Source: Sinotaia quadrata (Eukaryota; Mollusca; Gastropoda; Architaenioglossa; Viviparidae). From it: DNA of 64,000 bases. The notes under the pieces were generated by a model. The model was not told the DNA's origin. It saw only the letters and a list, made by a program, of their open reading frames with translations, and did not search any database. Location of the stretch: assembly GCA_028829895.1 (NCBI GenBank), contig CM054183.1, positions 73,643,571 through 73,707,570 on the forward strand. Reading direction: 5' to 3'. How positions within the stretch are numbered: position 1 is the stretch's first letter; every line of letters starts with the position of its first letter. Position numbers and translations under genes: made by a program. Shown piece after piece: positions 36,615 to 49,408 of this stretch.

Positions 36615-36957
36615 TAATGTCGGTTGACGAGTAGAGTTATACACCGGTTGACGAACAGAGTCATAAACCGGTTGATTAGTGGTTTATACATCGATTGACG
36701 AGTTATAGTAGGCCTATGAGTAGCGATTATATATTTTAAACTTGATTGACTAGTAGAGCTGTACACCAATTGACGAGTTGTACACTAATAGGCGGAGAGT
36801 TAAATGTCGGTTGGCGAGTAAAGTTGAACATAGTAAGCGAATAGTTAAATGTCGGTTGGCGAGTAAAGTTGAACACAGTAGGTGAATGGTTAAATGTCGG
36901 TTGGCGAGTAAAGTTGAACACAGTAGGCGAATGGTTAAATGTCGGTTGGCGAGTAAA
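36615..36957. repeat. 45-bp minisatellite with degenerate left side
   Basis: Three to four good copies of a 45-bp unit (TTGAACACAGTAGGCGAATG then GTTAAATGTCGGTTGGCGAG) lie at about 36790-36957. Left of this, shorter GGTTGACGAGTAGAG motifs recur. Confidence 0.9.
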
Positions 36958-37412
36958 AATGTATGCGAGTATGTCGAGCAGAGTACTGAAATCTGCAGAG
37001 AGCAGTTTCGCTTTAGTAAATAAAATGCAAATCACGAAAAGTTAATGAACACACGTCAGGCTCCATTCAGATTCAAAAAGAGGAGATCAAAGGGGTCTTA
37101 AAGGATTCGGACATCTTAAAGATAATACAAACAATAGTTTTTTTAATTAGTGAGATAATATAATTAGTAACAAGACTTAAGTAATAGAAGGATGGTTAAC
37201 CTTGGCATAAGTTCCAAAAGGAACATGTGAGTTTTGACCAGTGTGAATCTGGGGCGGGGGAGCAACAGGGGTCACATCTTAAGTGCTATATGCAAAGCTG
37301 TTCTAGCGTTCTTTTGATTCGATCACGCATTCACAGATTGTGGCATCTCTCGATCACTTAGTCAAGTGATTAAATATATCAGTCCGTTACGTTAAGTATT
37401 AAGATTATATTT

Positions 37413-37613
37413 TAATGTTTTGTTTTCACCAACGTGGTTCTTTAATTCTAAAGGATGGTACCTCCTATCAAGACATCATTAATGTTTTGTTTTCACCAAC
37501 GTGGTTCTTTAATTCTAAAGAATGGTACCTCCTATCAAGACATCATTAATGTTTTGTTTTCACCAACGTTGTCCTTTAATTCTAAAGGATGGTACCTACT
37601 ATCAAGACATCTT
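37413..37613. repeat. 67-bp tandem repeat, 3 copies
   Basis: Copies start at 37413, 37480 and 37547, beginning TAATGTTTTGTTTTCACCAA and ending ATCAAGACATCAT. They are about 95% identical. Confidence 0.97.
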
Positions 37614-37916
37614 TAATAAGAAAATAGAGTATACAGTGCACACTCAAACACCACACTCATGTGACTAACCGAAAAAAATAACCACACCCAATGTAAGCAA
37701 TAAGAAAATGTGACACACAACATTAGGCCCTTATAAAAATAATTGTTAGAAGCGGGTAATTTTAGAACTACAATTTTAAATAAATAATTTTATGTGTACC
37801 ATATCCCTACATGAAACAATTTCATACTACAATTATGTTTTTATAAAGATATAAATAAAAAAACGCTTGAGCCCAAAATTGACAACTGTCAACAGCAACC
37901 AAAGTCAACACGTATT

Positions 37917-38311
37917 GTCGTAAAACGTCAACTGTAACCTATCAGACTTCAATCAACCGTCAGTCTAACAAAGAGAGAGACAGCCAAAACTGTAAAACGT
38001 CAACTGTAACCTATCAGGACTTCAATCAACCGTCAGTCTAACAGAGAGAGCCAGCCAAAACTGTAAAACGTCAACTGTAACCTATCAGGACTTCAATCAA
38101 CCGTCACTCTAACAGAGAGAGCCAGCCAAATATGTAAAACATCGATTGTAACCCATCAGGACTTCAATCAACCGTCAGTCTAACAGGGGAAGTCAGCCAA
38201 AATGTAAAACATCAAATAAAACCTATCAGGACTTCAATAAGTCATCAGTTTAATAGGGATATAACCTATCAGGACTTCAATAAACCATCAGTTTAATAGG
38301 GAAAGTCAGCC
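37917..38311. repeat. 71-bp tandem repeat, about 5 copies
   Basis: The unit begins TGTAAAACGTCAACTGTAAC and includes CTATCAGGACTTCAATCAAC. The right-hand copies decay. Confidence 0.94.
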
Positions 38312-40341
38312 CAAATTGGGAACAGTGAACTGTAAACAGGACTTCACAGCTTTCAGTAAAGGCGAGAAATGGCTGCACATAATTACACAAAACTTTTCAA
38401 AATCAAGAACTGTGGGTTGTGGTGTTAATTAGCAAGTTTGCTGTTTAAAAATCTGTCAGTCTATCTTGGATGAAGAATTTGTTAAGATTACATCCTTTAA
38501 GAGCAAATTATGCCCCTTGTTTTTTTTTATCTTACATTTAGTAATGTATAGCATTTAATTTGTTGTGGAACGCCAATATGAAGTTTTATTTGGTTAGCTG
38601 TGTAGAACTGTATAGAAAGTTTCACACTTCACGCACGAGACAAAAGTAGGTTAAGCAGTTCAAAAGGGACCATTATCCTGATCAGTGAAGTCCAGAGATG
38701 GGAATAGTTAACCAGTCGCACAGCAACCCTACATGGGTAGTTGACGAAGGCAAAACTGTAGTCGAATCCCAGGTAGGAAATTACGACCTAAAAACACTTC
38801 GTGCATGCTATACCAAGCCATTGGGAGAAGGTGATTTATGAATGCAAGAATAAGGATACACTGAGGTGCAGGGATCAGTCAGTATATTTATGTTGACTTC
38901 ACGATAATAATTTAAATGTTTTATTAATTGAGAAGTTTGAGATTTTATTATTTCTCAATGATGATTATTTGTATGCATGAATACTAATGTATAATTCTTT
39001 TCAGACAGGTAGTGTGTGGCATTAGAAGTGGTTTTGATTGTAAATATAAGATGATGAAATCACAGTGCACACATGTTGTGAGGTGCCATTTTCATTATTC
39101 TGTGTAAAGTCTATTTGAACTTTTTCATTATTCATTGTAAAGTCTATTTGAACTAAGTTGAACTAAATTATAAAGTAATGCATTTGTTTAAATAGAGTGG
39201 TGATGTGAAACTATTTACTAGAGACTATGATGATAACTGTTGAATATTTAAATTCCTGAGATGATTATAGTAATGTTTTACAAATGATTTTGTGGCAGAA
39301 TAAATTTACCTATCCCTATTTCTAAACCTAATTGTTATATAATTTGTTAAATATCAACATGAAATGACCTTCAGGTGCTGTACATAACCAACTGCAAGGG
39401 AAGTGTGTAGCGTGATATAATTTAATAAGAGAATGTTATAGTCGGTGGTGATGACGTAATGTTAATATTTTTGTAAGATCAGAGTTAAAACAACTCGGAA
39501 AAGAATATGCTAGAACTTGCTGATGCAATCCAAACCATTTCCAAGCATATGAGTAGTTTTTCTGACTAATAGTCTCACATTTGTTTATATCAATTTCATC
39601 CACTGGGGATAGACCAAAAGTTACTTTCTTGAAGAAAGTTCTATATTCTAATCATTTTGATTCTAACGTAACTCAAGTCCGGTCATAAAGGTAATCATTA
39701 TCTTGTGGTAAGTTAACTGACTGATAAAGAAAGAATGGACTTAAAATATTTTGTACATTTGCTATTGATCTATGATTTGAATTGGAGAATGCTTATGTAA
39801 TTGAACCACTATTTCTATATTCACTAATTTGATTACATTGTACATTATACTTGTGAATTTTGATTGATGCTATATTTCTTATGCTGCTTTGAATCGGGCT
39901 AATGAATATCAATGCAGGATTTGTAAGTTGAGTAAGAAAAAAAGGAGTTTAGAGATGAAATATGCATGAAACTTAGCGCTACCTTTAATTTGACTTTTGC
40001 AGAAAGGAGCGTTTTGTGATGTTTTCTAACCTTGTATCTGCTTCAGACTGCACTTACTACAGTACTCTATCTGATCACATTCATGTGCATTAAGTATTGT
40101 CGTTGAACTTATCAGTAGACGTGTTGCTGTAAGTTGATTTTTGTGAATTCTCTTTTAAAAAAAACCAATATAACGGAATTTGAGGCTTGCGTTTGGTCTA
40201 AAAAATTTACGAAGATTTTTTTAATATTCCTCGTGGTGTGCTTGAGTAACGCTAAATGAAGATTCTGAAACATTCCTCCGAATGTGCTTTGGAGCGCATC
40301 AGAGATTCTGGAACAGTGAGTGCCTAGAAGAGGTACATTGG
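38312..40341. other. Intergenic; one copy of a 75-bp dispersed exact repeat
   Basis: Apart from the element at 39392-39466 (listed separately) and a short duplicated TTCATTATTC...AAAGTCTATTTGAACT motif near 39090-39155, nothing is recognised. Confidence 0.5.
39392..39466. repeat. 75-bp exact dispersed repeat, copy 1
   Basis: Identical over 75 bases to 42522-42596 in the same orientation, beginning CTGCAAGGGAAGTGTGTAG and ending GATGACGTAATGTTAAT. Flanks do not match. Confidence 0.97.
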
Positions 40342-40593
40342 ACAGTCATCTAATAAGAAAGAAAGTAACTTGTGAACATATCATTGAGAAATAACTAAAA
40401 GGATACAGTCATCTAATAAGAAAGAAAGTAACTTGTGAACATATCATTGAGAAATAACTAAAAGGATACAGTCATCTAATAAGAAAGAAAGTAACTTGTG
40501 AACATATCATTGAGAAATAACTAAAAGGATACAGTCATCTAATAAGAAAGAAAGTAACTTGTGAACATATCATTGAGAAATAACTAAAAGGAT
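40342..40593. repeat. 63-bp tandem repeat, 4 essentially identical copies
   Basis: Copies start at 40342, 40405, 40468 and 40531 (ACAGTCATCTAATAAGAAAG...). I see no differences between them beyond the outer edges. Confidence 0.98.
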
Positions 40594-41013
40594 ACATTTT
40601 AAAAGAGCTTGTAACAAATGCAATTGTCATGACGTACAAGAATTTTTAAAAAGTAAACAGCTAATATCGTTTTTACAAATTCCAAACAGAATTTTACAAA
40701 CTACAAGTGTTAAAAGATGTAAATTAAAATATTCTCTTTTATTGTAACATTCTAACTGAACGGTAGAAAAGCTAGATAATTAATTCATCCCAAACCCCAC
40801 AATATTTTAGTGTTACATTAAATGCAATGGTGATTACAGATGAATGAATTTCTTACAACTAATTTAGCTATATATTTTCACCTCTTGATTTAATGTAATA
40901 TTGATTTTTACATGATTTCTTTCAATGTATTATGCTTACTATGATAGTACTTAATTAATGAATACCGTCGACATAGTTTCATCTTGATGAAATGTAATTT
41001 TGGTGAGCAGGTT

Positions 41014-41085
41014 GAATATTAACACTCATAATTAAAATACAAATATATATATATATATATATTTTAATTATGAGTGTTAATATTC
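41014..41085. repeat. Near-perfect 72-bp palindrome
   Basis: Perfect 26-bp inverted arms (41014-41039 and 41060-41085) flank a 20-base spacer that is almost entirely (AT)n. Outer arm sequence is GAATATTAACACTCATAATT. Nearly the whole segment could extrude as a cruciform or, if transcribed, fold as a hairpin. Confidence 0.97.
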
Positions 41086-42521
41086 TTTACTAGGGGTTCT
41101 GGAACTGACTAAGCAGCGGTTTCAACACTTGACAAATATATTAATCCAGAACATATAAGTAAACAATAATAAATACAGTATAATAAATCTTATGTTGCAG
41201 TTTTAAAATAAACTCTTGTGACAATTCTCTTTCATTAAGGCATAGGCAAAAATTGTCACAAATGTTCTCATTTTATAATTAATTAGCAAGGCGATAGTGT
41301 AATTGGTAGGAAATTACCACTTAAACAAACAATACAATGTAATGTGGTTAAACCACTGAATCAGTTTGTGGTTATACATGTCATATTATCAGTTTTGGGT
41401 TATCACTTCATTTATTTATGGTTACAGAGACTACAACAGTTTTCTGCCATAAACTCAATTATATTGATTTATAGTGTATGAACCAACCGATCCCTTTTCC
41501 TGTTGTTGTAGTATGTTTTATTTTTGATTATACATGCACAATAAATAATATAAATAACTTTATATGTCAGCAATTGATAGTGTGACAAATATTTTTGCTA
41601 TTACTCCATATTTTTCACATTTTATTGTATGAACTTTTATCTGGATAAAATATAGTATATTTTTCTTGCTATTAATACATATAATTTAGCTATATTTAAA
41701 GTAGATGTCATGCTCTGCATGTTAAGTGCAGTAATAATACAAGACAGCATAGGTTGTTTACCCTAAATTTTGAGAAGGGAGCAACTCACTGAAAGTAGCT
41801 TCACTTTACAAGGATTGATATATGTCACTTGGAATTTCAAGGTCCAGCATTTCCTAAAATAGGTATATCTGCTTGGTCCAGGCTGCTGATCAAGAATTAA
41901 CTAAGATTGTTAAATGGCAATAAGTGGCAAATAATAGCTGACAGACAGAGACGCCACTAAGGGATGTCATAACTAGCATTAAGTTCAAGGTCGAACCTCC
42001 AAAATATTTCATTTTCCAAAATCACTCTTTGAATTTCTGTCATCATAAGCAGATGCATTTGGAGGCCCCCAATTAAGGTGCATGGGACAGCAGCTTGGTA
42101 TTTGTGAGTAAATTCAAAATTCAAATTTCAGGTTTGTACATTTTCATAATTTTTTTTCTAGCCAGTAATTAATGTATTTTAATATAATATTTTATAACCT
42201 GTGAATGTATTCTCACATTATATTTTGATTCAGTAAAGAGCAATACATGAACTGTTAAAATAAAAAAAATATTTTGCAAGTAATGTGCAAGTTGCACAGT
42301 TGCTGCAAGATAGATGCTTTGTAGCGTGCCTTAACTCTGCAGAGTTAGATTTTGTAGAGTATCCTCAAAATGATTTGGAGATTTCATAGCTTAATTTGGT
42401 CTTAAAGAATGCTACCTTTGTTTAATTATACTATTTTGTATGATGTTAATTTGCAGTCTAATTTGTAAAAAACACTATACTTATTAATTGTAACTATTTT
42501 GTATATATATATATTCCTAAT
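41086..42521. other. Intergenic, nothing recognised
   Basis: AT-rich. A GC-richer patch near 41945-42105 looks like old repeat, with no definable ends. Confidence 0.45.
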
Positions 42522-42596
42522 CTGCAAGGGAAGTGTGTAGCGTGATATAATTTAATAAGAGAATGTTATAGTCGGTGGTGATGACGTAATGTTAAT
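42522..42596. repeat. 75-bp exact dispersed repeat, copy 2
   Basis: See copy 1 at 39392. The separation is 3130 bases. Confidence 0.97.
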
Positions 42597-43329
42597 CTGC
42601 TGACCAGAGAATTGAGATAAATAGATTATGTGCTTACTAGAATAATCTGGTAAGTTATTTTATGGAAAGAATAAGTAAGGTGAATTAGACCAAATTCTTA
42701 GTGGATGTTCTTATGCTGTTACAAGAAGCCTTCCGACTTTTGTTGGCTCTATATTGGTATTTTTGTTTACCTGGTTTTGTGATCAGCTGTGATCAACTTT
42801 CGTCAGACGCGCTTAGAGTGATTTCAACACTTCTTTAGACCTGAATAAAGTGACAGCCAAAATATTGCCACTGATGTGATTTTTCTACACTATCGCCTAC
42901 TGTGCGCCAAGAGAAAACAACTCCACAGAAGGTCATGTACTCTTAAAAAAATATCTGTTTCATTTTTTTCCCCATACTTCGTAAATGTTAATGTGTGTTA
43001 AATTGTCTAGATGTCATAGAAGTAATAATATTGCAGGAACATTATCTAGTGGACTGTGAAATTAACTCTTTGAGAAATTGAGAACAGTTCCTTAGTTATC
43101 CGGCTGTTACAACCGACCTTTAAGTAAAGACAGCATGTCGAACATTACTGACTTTTATTTTTATATGATTGTGTACATCCATATTTTATATTTTGATTCA
43201 ATGTTATATGTTGTGTAGTGTATGCGGTAAATTTAGATTGTTAAAATAAATTCAAATTTTTACTTTCTATCGTTCAATCCTCTGTTTCTAGTTATATATT
43301 TAAAAAGAAATTATTCATTTGAGCAATGA
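42597..43329. other. Intergenic, possible retroelement end
   Basis: A GC-richer block (about 42720-42935) includes AATAAAGTGACAG. It could be an LTR or transcript end, but no partner copy is present. Confidence 0.3.
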
Positions 43330-44050
43330 AAAATAATTAACAGTGCGTTATGCGCAAAGCAAAATATTGAATTAACAGTGCGTTAAAAGCACGATCCCGC
43401 TATGTGCGGTCTAAAATACTGAATTATCTTGCCTTGAATTAACTGTACGTTATGTGCAATGCAAGATACTGAATTAACAGTGCGATGTGCACAATGTAAA
43501 ATACTGAATTAACAGTACGTTAAAAGCGCGATCCAGGGTTATAAATCGACTGTGTTGTGTGGAATGCAAGATGCAGAATTAACAGTGCGTTATGCGCAAT
43601 GCAAGGATTCGACTTTGTGTTGTGCGCAATGCAAGATACTGAATTAAGTGAATGCAAGGCACTGAATTAATAGTAAGTTATGCGCAATGCAAAATACTGA
43701 ATTAACAGTGTGTTAAAAACGCGGTCAAGTGTAAAGAATCACCTGCGTATTACGTATGGTCTAAACTCTAAAGTAATGAATTAACTGTGAGTTGTGTGCA
43801 ATGCAAGATTGTGAATTGACAGTGCGATTAGTCCAGTTCAATATACTCAATTAAAAGTGCGTTATGCCAATACATGATGCTGAATTAATAGTGCGTTTAA
43901 AGTGCGGTCCCTTGTAATGAATCGAATGTGTATTAAGTGCGGTCTAAAATATTGAATTGTCTTTGCCTTGTGCGCAATGCAAAATTCTGACTTAACAGTG
44001 CGTTATGGGCAATGCAAGATATTAAATTAGCAGTGCGTTCAGCGTGATTT
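43330..44050. repeat. Highly diverged ~35-bp repeat field
   Basis: The motif TGAATTAACAGTGCGTTATG with CGCAATGCAAGATAC recurs about 15-20 times at irregular spacing, interleaved with AAAAGCGCGATCC and TGTGCGGTCTAAA motifs. It is richer in CpG than surrounding DNA. Confidence 0.85.
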
Positions 44051-45504
44051 AAACAATCAATGGCTCTCTTAAGAAGCATCGGGTTGTTAAAAGGAAAAAA
44101 AATCTGATACAATAGCATTCAGAATCACCTTTACCTTATGTCCGCACAGAGTATGTAATTATTTGTACTTTATTGAAGTCGTTTCTTGTTATAACAGAGC
44201 TTGCAAACGACATTCGTGGTTCACAGCAGTATTTTTCGAACGCCGCTCGAACTTCGTAAAGTACGGAATGGAACGATGATAGGGTTAAAGGTTACTAACG
44301 CCTTATGCACTCCTGAAATGTGACTGTCTCACTAGTCGATTGAGAATTCAGCATTGAGTCTGTTAATATTCAGGTTCTGTTTTTTCTTTAGCGTGCAATC
44401 CGATCCCCAGTAGGCTACATATTCTTACTTTTTGGAACACTGCCCAAACTGTGCATTTAACAAATTTATTCGATATTTTTTAATATAAGAACCCTTTACG
44501 TTGAAGACAAGTAGGATTATAAAATAATTATGAATTTATTTTTTTTATGTATGTCATACTTAATTTAATGATAACAATAAAACAATTGAAATAAATTAAT
44601 CCAATAGTTTACGATTAAAGACAGAACATCAAATAAATCCTAAGGATAGAAATAGTACATATTTTTATTGAATTTTACAAGAATGCAAACATTAAAAGAA
44701 AAGAATGTTTACATGTTGCCTCTCGACATCTAGATAATGTGATAAAACATTTTGTAAAGGGTCTTCACAAAACCAAACTATTCTTAACAAAAAATTATTT
44801 TAAAATTGTTCTGTTCAGTAACCCACATACATCGTATAAGATACATTGTGTAGAAATAGTAAAATTAACATTTATAATAATTATACTCACACTTTCAAGC
44901 AACTGTGTACATCATTCCAATCACCAAATAAGACACCAGCAATGCAGCAATAAATGTAGGCCTTCGTATTTTCAAGTTTCATATGAATCGTTGAGAGTGA
45001 ATATTTAATATAAAAAAAACCATTTATTGAGAGAATGTCAGAATCAAATGTATTATACAAAGAGTGGTATTTTTTAATGTAGTTATTTTTATGATTATTC
45101 TTAGCTTTTTAAACCTAAAACTGTTGTACTCGAGTTACAGCGAGCGAAAAGTCAACTTGATAGTGACAATCCATCCACCTAAAGACCAGTGTAACGAATG
45201 AAATCAACACTTCACCAACGCGGACTAAAATAATAAGGCAGACCAGTTACTAGAAATAGCAGTCGCATGAGAGCAGCGAGCCAACGCCGTTACTGCGTTA
45301 CCGGAATCACGTGCACAGTCCTGATTCAAACTGGCACACACGCGAAACCATGAAGGGATATTATGTTGAATCGTTTATCATGTTGGAGTAGCAGTGGTAA
45401 AGGTAGTTTGAGAAAGTTACTGCTATGAATTATTATTCTGATGAATAATGTTATTAAGTAGAGTGGTTGGAGGTTAAGCTACTGCTATGAATTATTCAAC
45501 TAAT
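44051..45504. other. Intergenic; CpG-bearing block at 45120-45360
   Basis: Mostly AT-rich. The block 45120-45360 is balanced in composition and has several CpGs and an E-box (CACGTG near 45309). It might be a promoter or 5' untranslated exon, but no direct evidence exists. Confidence 0.3.
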
Positions 45505-45774
45505 GAAAATAAAACATCATATCATACATATGGTTGTAGCAGCAGTATCAGTAAAGTGGAAAATAAAACATCATATCATACATATGGTTGAAGCAGCAGT
45601 ATCAGTAAAGTGGAAAATATAACATCAGATCATACATATGGTTGTAGCAGCAGTATCAGTAAAGTGGAAAATATAACATCATATCATACATATGGTTGTA
45701 GCAGCAGTATCAGTAAAGTGGAAAATATAACATCATATCATACATATGGTTGTAGCAGCAGTATCAGTAAAGTG
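45505..45774. repeat. 54-bp tandem repeat, 5 copies
   Basis: Copies start at 45505, 45559, 45613, 45667 and 45721 (GAAAATATAACATCATATCA, CATATGGTTGTAGCAGCAGT). The unit is a multiple of three, so an open frame persists on the plus strand by chance. Confidence 0.97.
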
Positions 45775-46460
45775 GAAGGTAGAGTTAATACTGACTATTA
45801 CAAAAACTGCAACCCAGCTGTACGTTGGATCGTTATGGCAGACATGACAGAAACCGCATGGACAATTATTTAGGTCAACAGGGTCTGAACTAGACCGTTT
45901 ACTTATTTCCTATGAGACTGCAGTAGCTGTAATATTGATAATTCGGAAACAGAAATAATATTATTTATTACTGCAAACAGTGTATATTTATTTATAATGT
46001 AGTAACAATGGTGTTGATCACTAGTTATAAACCTAATACACACTGTAATAAAATAAAGTTAATATTGACTTGTTATATTTATTTTTAGAAGTATGTTAAT
46101 TCTCACAAAATTATTAAAAGTAATTAACCCATCATTTATTTAGAGATAACTGTGACAAAGTAAAATTTGTGGCATATATTAATTATGACAAAGACCCTAA
46201 AGGCACTATCTCCATTAAAAGTACATTTGAAAATAACAGATAAACTGATAAAAATATTTGTTGATGATAATTACTGTCTATTTAATTTTTTCTAAAGCTG
46301 TCATGGAGATTTTTGTGTATTTACTGTATGTTAACCAATAAAGTGCACAAATACAATCAGATGATAAAAACTGAACTAAGACATCAAAACCACCCATCCA
46401 TTCTTAAATCTCCTGACGTTTCCCGAAACTGAATACATATTTACTGTAAAATCAACCGTT
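45775..46460. other. Intergenic, nothing recognised
   Basis: AT-rich sequence without supported features. Confidence 0.5.
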
Positions 46461-46745
46461 CAATCTGCATAAAATTAGCATTTGGAAGTCACTGCAAACT
46501 TCAGCTTTTAACTTGCATAAACTTTTAACTCTACTATCCATCTGTCAATCTGCATAAAGTTAACATTTGGAAGTCACTGCAAACTTCAGCTTTTAACTTG
46601 CATAAACTTTTAACTCTACTATCCATCTGTCAATCTGCATAAAGTTAACATTTGGAAGTCACTGCAAACTTCAGCTTTTAACTTGCATAAACTTTTAACT
46701 CTGCTATTCATCTGTCAATCTGCATAAAGTTAACATTTGGAAGTC
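46461..46745. repeat. 85-bp tandem repeat, 3.4 copies
   Basis: Copies start at 46461, 46546, 46631 and 46716 (CAATCTGCATAAAGTTAACA...). They are about 97% identical. Confidence 0.97.
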
Positions 46746-48410
46746 ATCGTACTTGAAATATCAGAATGATGAGTCACTGTTTATGGCCAGAGCCACCAAT
46801 ACCAAAAACAATTTTCTATGCATAATTGTAGCCTACTGTCAAAATTCGATTTTACTATAATCAATACCCTATGTATCTCTCCAAGCTTAGTCCAGAGAAA
46901 TAATGCATCTTATGCTGTGGCATAGAAAAGAAAAACACTGACCTTTCTGCATCAATGCTCTACAAATGTCACTAACCTCCTGTACCATTATAAATTAATT
47001 ATAAATCGTTATACCCATTTTGTTTTTCATCCATCATTGGCAACGGGTCCTTAATGGATTTGTGGGTGACACTCAACCATGGCAACTTTGTTCATCCTTG
47101 AACACGAGGCCCTAAATCCTCTGTTGAGAATGAAAGGCTCATACATGAGTTTCATGTTGTTTTGTTGCTGATGTGTTTTTATTATTTACATGGCAGTTGT
47201 GTTTCTTTAGCATTAATATTCTGAAACCTACTGCCATCTGATTTCAAGTTTACCCATCACCACCTTCATTACAACCACCAAAGTTTTCAAATGCACATTA
47301 AAAATGTATCTTTCCCTAATATCTTAATCGTTAGTATCGGAATCGTGCGTATTTTTATTACGATCTTATTTTGTGTTAGTTAACATTTGATGTTGCTCAA
47401 AAAGCGCATATAAGTAAAATCGGACATAGAACACATTTATTTTTGAAATCTCTGTAAGTACTGTATGTTCTCATCATGTCCGTTGTTTGTCAGGTTTGAA
47501 ACCTTGACCTCAGAATCCTTCGAGAATTTTAAGAGGTCCATGATGTACGGGAAATATCACTACCAAGAAATTATTGCTTTTAGCACTGTGACAGATCTGA
47601 ATTTCCTTTGTCGGTTATTCATATCGTCATCATAATTGCCCCTAAAACTCTTTAAAATCAAAATCACCATTGTCCATCAACATAATCATCATCAATTATT
47701 ATCACCAATCATTATCGTCACTCACCATTAGTGTTGTTACAGCTATTGTTCAACGTAAACCCATTTACGTGTCATACAAGGGAGTAATATACATGTCTAT
47801 TTTTAGAAAAATTTATACATTAACCACATCTGTATTACCTAATCACTAAATAAATAAATAAATAAACTGCTTATCGCCCATTCCAGAAATGTTCAAACGA
47901 ATGAACTCGCTTTCAACTATGAATGTATTCACAGACTTATATATAACAGTAACAGTATTTAAAGTTTAGACTTTCCTACAAATGTTAAAGCGTTTTCAGT
48001 ACATAGGTTTTTACCATAGTAAAGATGAAACAAAAATATGCAGCCAGCCATAGCACGTGGAAATAGCCAAACAGATGGCTGTGTCACCGTACAAATAAAC
48101 TTCCTACAGTCACAAAAATAATTTCCAATAGAAGAAGGAACAAACAGTTCCTATCGATAAACTACTTTCAGCCTGTCACGTGCTTGGCCGTGGTGATGTC
48201 AACGTTGGGGAAAACTCGGTAAACATGGCGTGATGTTTTATTTTGCTGACGTGAGATCTGCAGAACAAGTACAGAGCAGTTGTTTATTCATTCACTTCTG
48301 GTGCTGGTGTCTGCTTTGCAGCACTTAAATTAGAAATTCTCAACCACTCCGGAAAATATAAATAAATTAGTTTTTAGGCTGATTTGTTTTAATTTTTCCC
48401 TGAGAAGTGG
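46746..48410. other. Intergenic; CpG/E-box patch near 48170-48260
   Basis: Nothing coding is recognised. A short AAAT run lies at 47847-47865. The patch 48170-48260 has TCACGTG, several CpGs and TGACGTGAG, unlike the AT-rich surroundings, and could be regulatory. Confidence 0.35.

Positions 48411-48468
<58 letters not shown>
48411..48468. repeat. (GT)n microsatellite
   Basis: About 29 pure GT units. Confidence 0.98.
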
Positions 48469-48469
<1 letters not shown>

Positions 48470-48924
48470 TTCGATGAGAGTAATAAAATGCGATTCACTT
48501 TACACAGGATAAAGAACATAAAAACTATTCTAAATATGTATCTAGTAGGGATGTATGAAGGAAGAGTTCTAAAAATTAACCTTGTTATTTCTGCTGAAAA
48601 ATCTGTTCTCACACCAATTTGAATCTTTAGGATCGTATTTTAATGTTGGTCTCATGCGGGTGTTAACATTTCGTACTACTTAGACTAATAGAAGGTAGCT
48701 TTTAACTTAGAGATGCTATAATGAATGCTGACTAAAGGCAGAATTGTCATCCATTTTATGGACCTGTGGAAGAGTACAGAAATCCTCAAGGGAGTCCAGA
48801 AGAATGCATGGGAAAAGTGGCAGTAATTTACGATCAAGAAACAATATTTTCTAATAACTTTTTCCACGTACGCTAGTGTCATTTTACAAAAGGATTATTA
48901 TCAAATAGAAAAAGAGGACGTGTT
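48469..48924. other. Intergenic, nothing recognised
   Basis: No supported feature. Confidence 0.5.
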
Positions 48925-49194
48925 AGGAATATATCATCTGTAACTGCCTTCACGTCAACGTTAATAACATTGAATATATCATCTGTAACTGCCTTCATGT
49001 CAACGTTAATAACATTGAATGTATCATCTGTAACTGCCTTCACGTCAACGTTAATAACATTGAATGTATCATCTGTAACTGCCTTCACGTCAACGTTAAT
49101 AACATTGAATGTATCATCTGTAACTGCCTTCACGTCAACGTTAATAACATTGAATGTATCATCTGTAACTGCCTTCACGTCAACGTTAATAACA
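48925..49194. repeat. 45-bp tandem repeat, 6 copies, open on both strands
   Basis: The unit is TTGAATGTATCATCTGTAAC then TGCCTTCACGTCAACGTTAATAACA in two parts. Copies are nearly identical. With a 45-bp period both strands stay open as 15-residue repeats (VKAVTDDTFNVINVD on the minus strand), which alone is not evidence of coding. Confidence 0.97.
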
Positions 49195-49408
49195 TAGAAT
49201 ATAATGAGCCAACAGTAAGTAATCGTTGGCTACACAATTAAGATGCAGTTTAAAGAAATTATCAACATACGATACTCATCTAGGAGATTAAATATAAGAA
49301 AAGTACATCACACCTATCTACTTTACTTCTGGAGCAGTGCGCGACAAGCAAAGAGTGCTGCCACTACAGCTCTAAATATTATGGTCTAGTAAGCATCTTC
49401 GTGTAAGC

